A stretch of 10,268 nucleotides of DNA from DASRTE01 sp035316885 (GTDB lineage Bacteria > Actinomycetota > Actinomycetes > Jiangellales > Jiangellaceae): contig DATHII010000297.1 of NCBI GenBank assembly GCA_035316885.1, positions 1 through 10,268 on the forward strand, written 5' to 3'. Made by a program: the position numbers and the translations under genes. This document shows positions 1-5,756 of this stretch, one piece after another. The notes under the pieces were generated by a model. The model was given only the letters and a program-made list of their open reading frames with translations, was not told the DNA's origin and searched no databases. Positions within the stretch are counted from its first letter, which is position 1. Each line of letters starts with the position of its first letter.

Positions 1-1
1 T

Positions 2-415
2 CATCGCAACCAGCGGCTGGGCACGCTCTCGGCCGGCGAGCAGCAGCGTGTCGCGCTCGCCGTCGCGGTCGCCAACGGGCCGGGAGTTCTCCTCGCCGAC
101 GAGCCGACGTCGAGCCTCGACCACCGGTACCGGGAGGAGGTCCTGGACCTGATCGAGCGGATCAACACGCAGTTCGGCACAACGGTCGTCGTCGTGACTC
201 ACGACCCCGACGTCGGTGACCGCCTGGGCCGGACGGTGTCGATGCGTGACGGCAGGGTCGTCGCCGAGGGGCGCCGCGGCGAGCTGTACTCGGTGGTTGG
301 CAAGGATGGCTCGGTGCACATCCCGGACCAGCTGCTCCCCAACTGGCCGGCCGGCACGCTCGTCCGGGTCGAGGACAACGACGGCGACCTGCGGATCACC
401 AAGGAGACGTCGTGA
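2..415 (+). CDS. ABC transporter ATP-binding protein with AbrB-like C-terminal tail (5' partial)
   Basis: This is the 3' part of an ABC ATPase gene, read in frame from base 2 (137 residues visible). The Walker A half lies beyond the left edge. Visible residues include the signature LSAGEQQR (9-16), the Walker B run VLLADEP (29-35) with catalytic Glu34, the D-loop SSLD (37-40) and the H-loop His67 in VVVTHD. These place it in the MacB/LolD-like group, which powers FtsX-type permeases for export or lipoprotein extraction. Residues about 94-134 follow the normal end of the ATPase and read like an AbrB/SpoVT swapped-hairpin strand set (VGKDGSVHIPDQLL, then GTLVRVEDNDGDLRI). The signature has Ala where Gly is usual (LSAGE for LSGGQ). 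The gene overlaps the next ATPase by 4 bp (GTGA), so the two are probably translationally coupled and may form a heterodimer. The transported substrate cannot be told. Confidence 0.93.
   Translation, partial: HRNQRLGTLSAGEQQRVALAVAVANGPGVLLADEPTSSLDHRYREEVLDLIERINTQFGTTVVVVTHDPDVGDRLGRTVSMRDGRVVAEGRRGELYSVVGKDGSVHIPDQLLPNWPAGTLVRVEDNDGDLRITKETS
401..406 (+). promoter_or_regulatory. Shine-Dalgarno site for the second ABC ATPase
   Basis: AAGGAG lies 5 bases before the GTG at 412, inside the last codons of the upstream ATPase gene. It supports the GTG start and the 4-bp GTGA overlap over any later start. Confidence 0.75.
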
Positions 416-1080
416 CCGAGACGAGCGTTGCGCCCGCGACGTTGAGCGCCGAAGCGATCACCGTGCGGGCACCGCAGCGGCTGATCCTGTCCGACGTCGG
501 CTGCTCGGTCGGTCCGAGCCAGCTTCTCGCCGTCACGGGCCGGTCAGGCTCGGGGAAGACCACGCTGCTCGCGGTCCTCGCCGGCTTGCTCGCCCCGGCC
601 GCGGGCACGGTCAGGTTCGCCGGAAACACCGTCGTTCCAGGCGACGCGCGGCACCTGCTCCATACCGGTGTCGTCCTCCAGCTCTATGGGCTGGTTTCGG
701 TGCTCACCACGCAGGAAAACGTCGAGGTCGCACTGCAGGCCCGAGGCATCGGCGGGCGGAGGGTGCGGACGCAGGCGGCGCACGCGTTGGCGAGGATGGG
801 CCTGACCGGTCTGTCCGACCGGTTGGTCGAGCAGCTCTCCGGCGGGCAGCGCCAACGGGTGGCCGTAGCAAGGGCCCTGGTGATCGTGCCCACCCTGATC
901 CTCGCCGACGAACCGACCGCCGAGCTCGACGCCGTGAACCGCGACCGGGTCGTCGCCGAGCTCCGGGCCGAGGCCGACCGTGGCGCCGTGGTCGTCGTAG
1001 CGACCCACGACCCGAATGTGGCCGCGCAGTGCGACGACGAGCTCCACCTCGCCGACGGCATCGTCGTCGAGCGAGCCTAG
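412..1080 (+). CDS. ABC transporter ATP-binding protein (MacB/LolD-like)
   Basis: A complete 222-residue ABC ATPase, the usual length for a stand-alone subunit. All nucleotide-binding motifs are present: Walker A GRSGSGKTT (43-51), Q-loop Gln90, signature LSGGQRQ (142-148), Walker B LILADE (162-167) with Glu167, D-loop ELD (171-173) and H-loop His199. The protein is cytoplasmic and would couple ATP hydrolysis to a membrane permease, which must be encoded elsewhere, probably left of the window. The GTG start at 412 has a strong Shine-Dalgarno site and overlaps the stop of the preceding ATPase gene. Unlike that protein it has no C-terminal extension. A tandem pair of different ATPases suggests a heterodimeric transporter with unequal sites. 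This is inferred, because two independent transporters sharing an operon remain possible. Substrate unknown. Confidence 0.95.
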   Translation: MTETSVAPATLSAEAITVRAPQRLILSDVGCSVGPSQLLAVTGRSGSGKTTLLAVLAGLLAPAAGTVRFAGNTVVPGDARHLLHTGVVLQLYGLVSVLTTQENVEVALQARGIGGRRVRTQAAHALARMGLTGLSDRLVEQLSGGQRQRVAVARALVIVPTLILADEPTAELDAVNRDRVVAELRAEADRGAVVVVATHDPNVAAQCDDELHLADGIVVERA

Positions 1081-1082
1081 GA
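1079..1082 (+). promoter_or_regulatory. Shine-Dalgarno site deciding the GTG start at 1091
   Basis: AGGA begins in the stop codon of the ABC ATPase gene and sits 8 bases before GTG 1091. It favours that start over ATG 1016, which would overlap the ATPase gene by 65 bp and add a Ser/Thr-rich out-of-frame stretch. Confidence 0.6.
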
Positions 1083-1090
1083 CCTGCCTC

Positions 1091-1819
1091 GTGGACGCGG
1101 GACCAGAGACCCTTGCTCGGGCCGAGGGTGTCTCCGGTGAGCTGACGCTCCGGCGGCGGGACGGGACGGAAGCCGGCCTCGACGCCGTCTTCGAGCTGAT
1201 CGTCAACGGGGTCTTCCTCATGGACACGGCGGAGACATCGACCGAGCGCATGCTCGCCGAGCAGGTCCTCGAACGTCTCGCCGCACCACGCCGCATCCTG
1301 GTGGGCGGCCTCGGGCTCGGCGTCACGCTCGGCCGCCTGCTGACCGACGTCCGGGTCGACCGGGTGGACGTCGTCGAGGTCGAGGCCCTGCTGGTCGAGT
1401 GGCTGCGCGCGGGGCTGGTTCCCGGGGCTGATGCCGTGCTCGCGGATCCGCGGGTGCATGTCACCGTGGCCGACGTCCGCGACGTGCTGCGCCATGCCGT
1501 TGCCGGAACGTACGACGGTGTGGTCCTCGACGTCGACAACGGGCCCGACTTTCTGGTCCGCGCTGCGAACGCGGCGGTTTACCGGCCGGCCTCGGTACGC
1601 GACGTCACGACGGCGCTCGCGCCCGGCGGTGTGGTGGCCGTGTGGTCGGCAGCCCCGTCTGCCGCCCTGGAGACAACGCTGGCCGAAGTCGTCGGGCGCT
1701 GCCAGGAGGTGGTCCGCACCGTCGAGCGCAACGGCCGCTCGGTGACGTACCACATCTACCTGGCCCGCCGGCAGGCGTGCCCGCCCCAGGTCGCGACGCG
1801 ATCACAACAGCCGCGATGA
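1091..1819 (+). CDS. Spermidine-synthase-like protein (SAM/dcSAM-binding Rossmann fold)
   Basis: A 242-residue protein with the layout of the spermidine synthase superfamily. It has a short N-terminal beta region (FELIVNGVFLMDT, about 34-46), then a Rossmann methyltransferase-like core. Motif I is GGLGLG (72-77). The acidic strand VVEVE has Glu96/Glu98, Asp128 sits in TVADVR, and the strand VVLDVDNGP (144-152) holds Asp147. These positions bind the (decarboxylated) S-adenosylmethionine in the family. Real aminopropyltransferases usually run about 280-300 residues with a GGGDG motif and a longer N-terminal domain. This short actinobacterial form may therefore be a methyltransferase or a member with another acceptor. 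The tail after about residue 228 is Arg/Gln/Pro-rich and probably disordered. It lies 10 bp after the ABC ATPase gene and 7 bp before fumC, so co-transcription is likely. The superfamily is well supported, the reaction is not. Confidence 0.85.
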   Translation: MDAGPETLARAEGVSGELTLRRRDGTEAGLDAVFELIVNGVFLMDTAETSTERMLAEQVLERLAAPRRILVGGLGLGVTLGRLLTDVRVDRVDVVEVEALLVEWLRAGLVPGADAVLADPRVHVTVADVRDVLRHAVAGTYDGVVLDVDNGPDFLVRAANAAVYRPASVRDVTTALAPGGVVAVWSAAPSAALETTLAEVVGRCQEVVRTVERNGRSVTYHIYLARRQACPPQVATRSQQPR

Positions 1820-1826
1820 TGGGCGG

Positions 1827-3212
1827 ATGAGCGAGTACCGGGTTGAGCACGACACGATGGGTGAGATCCGGGTCCCGGCGGCGGCCAAGTACCGTGCGCA
1901 GACCCAGCGGGCGGTGGAGAACTTCCCGATCAGCGGCGCACCGTTGGAGTCCGCGCAGATCGCCGCGCTGGCGCGGATCAAGGCCGCGGCGGCGTCGGTC
2001 AATGCCGAACTGGGGGTCGTCGACGACGACGTCGCGCAGGCGATCATGGCCGCTGCCGACGAGGTTGCCGACGGCCGCTGGGACGCCGAGTTCCCGATCG
2101 ACGTCTTCCAGACCGGCTCGGGCACCAGCAGCAACATGAACATGAACGAGGTGCTGGCCACGCTCGCCTCCGAGCGGCTGGGACGCCCGGTCCACCCGAA
2201 CGACCACGTCAACGCCAGCCAGTCGAGCAACGACACGTTCCCATCGAGCATCCACCTGGCCGCAACCGATGCGGTCGTCAACCACTTGATGCCCGCGCTG
2301 CGCCACTTGGAACAGAGCCTGCGGCGCAAGGCCGGCGAGTTCGAGACGGTCGTCAAGTCGGGCCGGACGCACCTCATGGACGCGACCCCGGTCACGCTGA
2401 GGCAGGAGTTCGGCGGATACGCCGCCCAGGTCGCGTACGGCGTCGAACGCCTCGAGTCATCGCTACCGCGGCTGGCCGAGCTACCGCTTGGCGGCACGGC
2501 CGTCGGAACCGGCATCAACACCCCGCCCGGCTTCGCGGCCAAGGTCATCGAGCGGCTCACCGCCTCGACCGGCCTCCCGCTCACCGAGGCGCGCGACCAC
2601 TTCGAGGCGCAGGGCGCTCGCGACGGCCTGGTCGAGACCTCCGGCCAGTTGCGGACGATCGCCGTTGGGCTCTACAAGATCGTCAACGACCTCCGCTGGA
2701 TGGGGTCGGGTCCGCGCGCCGGTCTCGCCGAGATCAGGCTTCCCGACCTGCAGCCCGGCTCGTCGATCATGCCCGGCAAGGTCAACCCGGTCGTTCCCGA
2801 AGCGGTGGCGATGGTCTGTGCCCAGGTCGTCGGCAACGACGCAGCGGTGGCATGGGGCGGCGGCGCAGGCACGTTCGAGCTCAACGTGATGCTGCCCGTG
2901 CTTGCGCGCAACCTGCTGGAGTCGATCAGGCTGCTGGCCAACTCCACACGGCTGCTCGCCGACCGCTGCGTCGACGGGATCGAGGCCGACGTCGAGCGCT
3001 GCCGCGAGTACGCCGAGTCGTCGCCCGCGATCGTCACTCCGCTGAACCGCTTCATCGGGTACGAAAACGCAGCGTCCGTCGCGAAGAAGGCGCTCGCCGA
3101 GCGCAGGACGATCCGCGAGGTCGTCCTCGACGAGGGCTACGTCGACCGCGGCGACCTCACCCTGCAGCAACTCGACGAGGCCCTCGACGTGCTCCGCATG
3201 ACCCGTCCCTAG
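1827..3212 (+). CDS. fumC: Class II fumarate hydratase
   Basis: A full-length (461 residues) cytoplasmic, iron-independent fumarase that interconverts fumarate and L-malate in the TCA cycle as a homotetramer. Family motifs are all present: TGSGTSSNMNMNE (96-108), NDHVNASQSSNDTFPSS (125-141), GRTHLMDATP (179-188) with the catalytic-base His182, GGTAVGTGIN (222-231) and the signature loop GSSIMPGKVNP (311-321) with the active-site Ser312/313. Gly at 317 in that loop (PGK, not PAK) separates fumarase from aspartase in this superfamily. The C-terminal stretch from about 400 (TPLNRFIGYENA) also fits. ATG 1827 is at the expected family N-terminus. The upstream Shine-Dalgarno match is poor (GGGCGG only). 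It lies 7 bp after the spermidine-synthase-like gene and converges on the transglycosylase gene with an 18-bp gap. The identification is very secure. Confidence 0.98.
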   Translation: MSEYRVEHDTMGEIRVPAAAKYRAQTQRAVENFPISGAPLESAQIAALARIKAAAASVNAELGVVDDDVAQAIMAAADEVADGRWDAEFPIDVFQTGSGTSSNMNMNEVLATLASERLGRPVHPNDHVNASQSSNDTFPSSIHLAATDAVVNHLMPALRHLEQSLRRKAGEFETVVKSGRTHLMDATPVTLRQEFGGYAAQVAYGVERLESSLPRLAELPLGGTAVGTGINTPPGFAAKVIERLTASTGLPLTEARDHFEAQGARDGLVETSGQLRTIAVGLYKIVNDLRWMGSGPRAGLAEIRLPDLQPGSSIMPGKVNPVVPEAVAMVCAQVVGNDAAVAWGGGAGTFELNVMLPVLARNLLESIRLLANSTRLLADRCVDGIEADVERCREYAESSPAIVTPLNRFIGYENAASVAKKALAERRTIREVVLDEGYVDRGDLTLQQLDEALDVLRMTRP

Positions 3213-3230
3213 CCCGTCCGTTGATCACGG

Positions 3231-3947
3231 TCAGTACCAGCCGGCCGATTGCGAGTGGCCCCAGGCGCCGCACGGGCTGCCGTAGACGTCGCGGATATAG
3301 CCGAGGCCCCACTCGATCTGGGTCAGCGGGTTGGTCCGCCAGTCCGCGCCGGCGCTGGACATCTTGTCCCCGGGAAGCGCCTGCGGGATCCCGTAGGCAC
3401 CCGAAGACGGGTTCTGGGCGCGGTGATCCCAGTTGGACTCCCGGGTCCACAGGCTGTCCAGGCAGCCGAACTGGTCCTCGCCCCAGCCGTAGTCGCCGAG
3501 CATCGCCCGGGCCGCCGATTTCGGATCGACGGCGGCACGCTCGGCCGCCCGGGCGGCCCGCTCGGCGGCGGCCTTGCGCTCCGCCTCGGCTTCGGCCGCG
3601 GCATTGGCCTCGGCCTCCTGGCGTGCCTGCTCCTCGGCGGCCTCGCGAGCGGCTTCCTCTGCGGCCTTGCGCGCCTGCACCTCGGCGGCCCTGCGGGCTG
3701 TCTCTTCGGCAGCCCGGGTCTCGGCCACGGCCGTGTAGTTGGCCTGTGCGGATGTGTGGGTCAGCCGCTCACCCGCGGTGAGGACATAGGGCTGTTCCGA
3801 TGGCGACGACGATCCGGAGACGACCGACATTCCGATCAAGATGCCGGTCACGACGAGCGCGGCGACGGCGAGGACTGCGGCCCCGAGGTTTGCGGGGCGG
3901 ACGAACGTGCGGATCAACGAGTGCCTTCCGACGGCCGTGCCCCGCAT
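3231..3947 (-). CDS. Membrane-anchored lytic-transglycosylase-like cell-wall protein with long coiled coil
   Basis: 238 residues in three parts. A basic N-terminus is followed by one hydrophobic segment (about 20-44), a signal anchor or uncleaved signal. Residues about 74-139 are an Ala/Glu/Arg-rich coiled coil, nearly free of other residue types. The C-terminal domain (about 142-238) resembles the lysozyme-like or aggregation-promoting-factor type transglycosylases of actinobacteria. CLDSLWTRESNWD (162-174) carries the likely catalytic Glu170, followed by SSGAYGIPQALPG (181-193) and a GAWGHSQSAGWY terminus. Cys162 and Cys226 could form a disulfide outside the membrane. It would cut or remodel peptidoglycan glycan strands. 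The ATG at 3947 has no Shine-Dalgarno site. A TTG at 3917 (residue 11) has GGAAGG 6 bases upstream and would still leave the anchor intact, so the start is uncertain. It lies downstream of phoH on the same strand and converges on fumC. Confidence 0.88.
   Translation of the reverse strand: MRGTAVGRHSLIRTFVRPANLGAAVLAVAALVVTGILIGMSVVSGSSSPSEQPYVLTAGERLTHTSAQANYTAVAETRAAEETARRAAEVQARKAAEEAAREAAEEQARQEAEANAAAEAEAERKAAAERAARAAERAAVDPKSAARAMLGDYGWGEDQFGCLDSLWTRESNWDHRAQNPSSGAYGIPQALPGDKMSSAGADWRTNPLTQIEWGLGYIRDVYGSPCGAWGHSQSAGWY
3924..3929 (-). promoter_or_regulatory. Possible ribosome binding site for an alternative TTG start of the transglycosylase
   Basis: GGAAGG on the minus strand sits 6 bases before a TTG at 3917-3915. 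The product would start MIRTFVRPANLG, with a compact basic region before the hydrophobic anchor. The upstream ATG at 3947 lacks any purine-rich site. Confidence 0.35.
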
Positions 3948-4186
3948 GTCACGGTCGCAGCACGAACAACCTCACCTCGGGCACGGACCGCAAGACCCAC
4001 AGGTGCGGGCCGGACATGCGGGGGATCCGGCGCAGGTCGGGAGGGATCCGCGGCCCACGCGGCGCGCCGGCCAGGGTGTGGCGGCACGCAGAGATGCTTT
4101 ACACGTCAACAATGCCGTCGGTGGGCCGTCAGGGCAAATCAGGACGATATGGCCTTTGTCACGTCCGGCCGGCTGGCCCGACCGGT
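3948..4186 (-). promoter_or_regulatory. 239-bp leader/promoter region of the transglycosylase gene
   Basis: This gap between phoH and the transglycosylase gene holds no convincing ORF. It contains the phoH-distal hairpin (4165-4185) and two direct copies of GGGATCCG (4022-4029 and 4043-4050, 21 bp apart). It also has an AT-richer patch around 4091-4112, with a TTGACG hexamer at 4109-4104 but no good -10 at standard spacing. Actinobacterial cell-wall hydrolase genes are often preceded by a cyclic-di-AMP riboswitch, but I do not recognise its conserved core here. The presence of a promoter is inferred from the gap, not shown. Confidence 0.3.
4165..4185 (-). terminator. GC-rich hairpin just after phoH
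   Basis: Two 8-base arms (4165-4172 and 4178-4185) pair with one mismatch around a 5-base loop. The hairpin starts one base after the phoH stop codon. No T-run follows on the minus strand, so it could be a U-tract-free actinobacterial terminator or an mRNA 3'-end stabiliser rather than a classical intrinsic terminator. Confidence 0.4.
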
Positions 4187-5530
4187 TCAGCCGGGCAACT
4201 GCTCGAGCATCTCCGTCACCAACGCGGCGATCGGCGACCGCTCCGATCTGGTGAGCGTGACGTGGGCGAACAGCGGGTGACCCTTGAGCTTCTCGACCAC
4301 GGCGACGATGCCGTCGTGTCGGCCGACCCGCAGGTTGTCGCGCTGGGCGACGTCGTGCGTCAGCACCACCCGTGAACCGCTGCCCACCCGTGAGAGCACC
4401 GTCAGCAACACGTTCCGCTCCAGCGACTGCGCCTCGTCGACCACGACGAACGAGTCGTGCAGGGACCGCCCGCGGATGTGGGTGAGGGGCAGCACCTCGA
4501 GCATGCCCCGGCCGACCACCTCGTCGACGACATCCTGCGTCGTCAGGGCGCCGAGGGTGTCGTGAACGGCCTGGGCCCAGGGGTTCATCTTCTCCGACTC
4601 GCTGCCGGGCAGATAGCCGAGGTCCTGGCCCCCGACGGCGTACAGCGGGCGGAAGACGACGACCTTCTTGTACTGGCGCCGCTCGAGTACCGCCTCGAGG
4701 CCGGCGCAGAGCGCCAGTGCGGACTTGCCGGTGCCGGCCCGTCCGCCGAGGGAGACGATGCCGACCTCCTCGTCGAGCAGGAGATCGAGAGCGACCCGCT
4801 GTTCGGCCGAGCGGCCCCGCAGACCGAAAGCCTCGCGGTCGCCGCGGACCAGCCGGACGGTCTTGTCCGGCGTGACCCGTCCCAACCCGCTGCCGCGGCC
4901 GCCGTGTAACACCAGCCCGGTGTGACAGGGCAGGTCGCGGGCGGCATCGAGGTCGGCGACGCCGGCCTCGTACAGCAGGTCGAGATCGGCTGCGGACACG
5001 TCGAGCTCGACCATGCCGGTCCAGCCGGACTCGATGACCGCCTCGGCGCGGTACTCCTCCGCGTGCAGTCCTACGGCGGACGCCTTGACCCGCATGGGGA
5101 GGTCCTTCGAGACCAGCGTGACCGCGCGCCCGTCGGCGGCCAGGTGGCGTGCAACGGCGAGGATTCGGGAGTCGTTGTCGCCGAGCCGGAAGCCCGCCGG
5201 CAGCACGTCGTGGTCGGTGTGGTTGAGCTCGACCCGCACCGTGCCGCCCTGTTCGCCGACCGGGAGCGGGGCGTCGAGGCGGCCGTGCTCGAGACGCAAC
5301 TCGTCGAGCAGCCGGAGGGCCGAACGGGCGAAGAAGCCGAGCTCGGGGTGATGGCGCTTGCCCTCGAGCTCGGTGATGACGACGACGGGGAGGACGACCT
5401 CGTGCTCCGCGAAGCGGAGGATCGCGTACGGATCGGCCAGCAGGACGCTCGTGTCGAGGACGTAGGTGCGGGCTGTGAGGCTTGAGCCCTCAGCTGCGGA
5501 ACGGCGGGGTGAGCGGGTCGAAGCGGTCAC
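4187..5530 (-). CDS. phoH2: PIN-PhoH family protein (PhoH2-like RNase/ATPase)
   Basis: 447 residues from GTG 5530, close in size to M. tuberculosis PhoH2 (Rv1095). The N-terminal PIN nuclease domain (about 22-160) shows the acidic metal-binding set: Asp26 in YVLDTSVLL, Glu54 in ITELEGK, Asp118/Asp120 in LGDNDSRIL and Asp143 in VSKDLP. The C-terminal PhoH ATPase (about 238-447) has Walker A GRAGTGKS (263-270), Walker B FVVVDEAQ (361-368), and a conserved RPLY...LGYLPGS block (294-310). Mycobacterial PhoH2 is described as a sequence-specific, ATP-dependent RNA helicase and RNase acting in the cytoplasm, so RNA turnover is the likely role. The reading frame continues open to 5905 but would then overlap the prenyl synthase gene. 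The GTG at 5530 has AGGGAG 6 bases upstream and fits the family N-terminus. An antitoxin partner like mycobacterial PhoAT is not obvious. Confidence 0.95.
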   Translation of the reverse strand: MTASTRSPRRSAAEGSSLTARTYVLDTSVLLADPYAILRFAEHEVVLPVVVITELEGKRHHPELGFFARSALRLLDELRLEHGRLDAPLPVGEQGGTVRVELNHTDHDVLPAGFRLGDNDSRILAVARHLAADGRAVTLVSKDLPMRVKASAVGLHAEEYRAEAVIESGWTGMVELDVSAADLDLLYEAGVADLDAARDLPCHTGLVLHGGRGSGLGRVTPDKTVRLVRGDREAFGLRGRSAEQRVALDLLLDEEVGIVSLGGRAGTGKSALALCAGLEAVLERRQYKKVVVFRPLYAVGGQDLGYLPGSESEKMNPWAQAVHDTLGALTTQDVVDEVVGRGMLEVLPLTHIRGRSLHDSFVVVDEAQSLERNVLLTVLSRVGSGSRVVLTHDVAQRDNLRVGRHDGIVAVVEKLKGHPLFAHVTLTRSERSPIAALVTEMLEQLPG

Positions 5531-5536
5531 GTCCGT

Positions 5537-5542
5537 CTCCCT
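5537..5542 (-). promoter_or_regulatory. Shine-Dalgarno site deciding the phoH GTG start
   Basis: AGGGAG on the minus strand, 6 bases before GTG 5530. This strong site supports the 447-residue PhoH protein over the longer open frame that reaches back into the prenyl synthase gene. Confidence 0.75.
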
Positions 5543-5598
5543 GGCCGGGCGCGCACCCTGGCCCGGATTCTCTCGCGCGGGCGACCGGGACCGGGCCC

Positions 5599-5619
5599 GA
5601 GGGCCGGGTGCCGGCCCTC
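5599..5619 (-). terminator. Perfect 9-bp hairpin between the prenyl synthase and phoH genes
   Basis: GAGGGCCGG (5599-5607) and CCGGCCCTC (5611-5619) form a perfect inverted repeat around a 3-base loop. It lies about 140 bases after the prenyl synthase stop and about 70 bases before the phoH start, on the transcribed minus strand. There is no T-run. It may end the upstream transcript or be a leader structure of phoH; the sequence does not decide. Confidence 0.35.
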
Positions 5620-5756
5620 CCTGCGCGCCGTGGTTGCAGCACGTGGACGGGCCTCCCGGGCCGCCGGCTTCTCCACCGGCTGCCGAACACAACGGTACGC
5701 CCGCGGACCGATCGCCCAGAAGGGACACTCCCGAACACGGTTGGTGAACGTCGAGT

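Larger units (their letters stand above)
5531..5756 (-). promoter_or_regulatory. 226-bp gap upstream of phoH, probable promoter/leader
   Basis: The region contains the phoH Shine-Dalgarno site, the perfect hairpin at 5599-5619 and two direct copies of CCGAACAC (plus-strand 5683-5690 and 5731-5738, 48 bp apart). No clear -35/-10 pair is visible. A short minus-strand frame of 82 codons from GTG 5738 to 5490 crosses the phoH start. Its Arg/Gly/Pro-rich composition suggests chance, so I do not call it a gene. Confidence 0.3.

Noticed and set aside
1016..1090. Upstream ATG start for the spermidine-synthase-like gene
   Set aside because: It would overlap the ABC ATPase coding region by 65 bp and adds Ser/Thr-rich out-of-frame sequence. 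GTG 1091 has AGGA 8 bases upstream.
544..1539. Long minus-strand open frame antisense to the ABC ATPase and spermidine-synthase-like genes
   Set aside because: Product is Ser/Thr/Arg-rich with no domain, and it lies opposite two well-supported genes. Long antisense frames are expected in GC-rich DNA.
3218..3230. Hairpin between convergent fumC and the transglycosylase gene (CCGT loop ACGG)
   Set aside because: Only a 4-bp stem and no T-run, too weak to call a terminator.
2852..3781. Plus-strand open frame spanning the end of fumC and most of the transglycosylase gene
   Set aside because: Arg/Pro-rich low-complexity product that crosses two real genes, with no motif.
3948..4186. Cyclic-di-AMP (ydaO-type) riboswitch upstream of the cell-wall hydrolase
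   Set aside because: Expected from other actinobacterial cell-wall hydrolase genes, but none of the conserved core segments could be recognised on the minus strand.
5731..5749. LexA/SOS box at CGAACACGGTTGG
   Set aside because: The first half-site CGAAC is present but GTTCG is not found at the required 4-base spacing.
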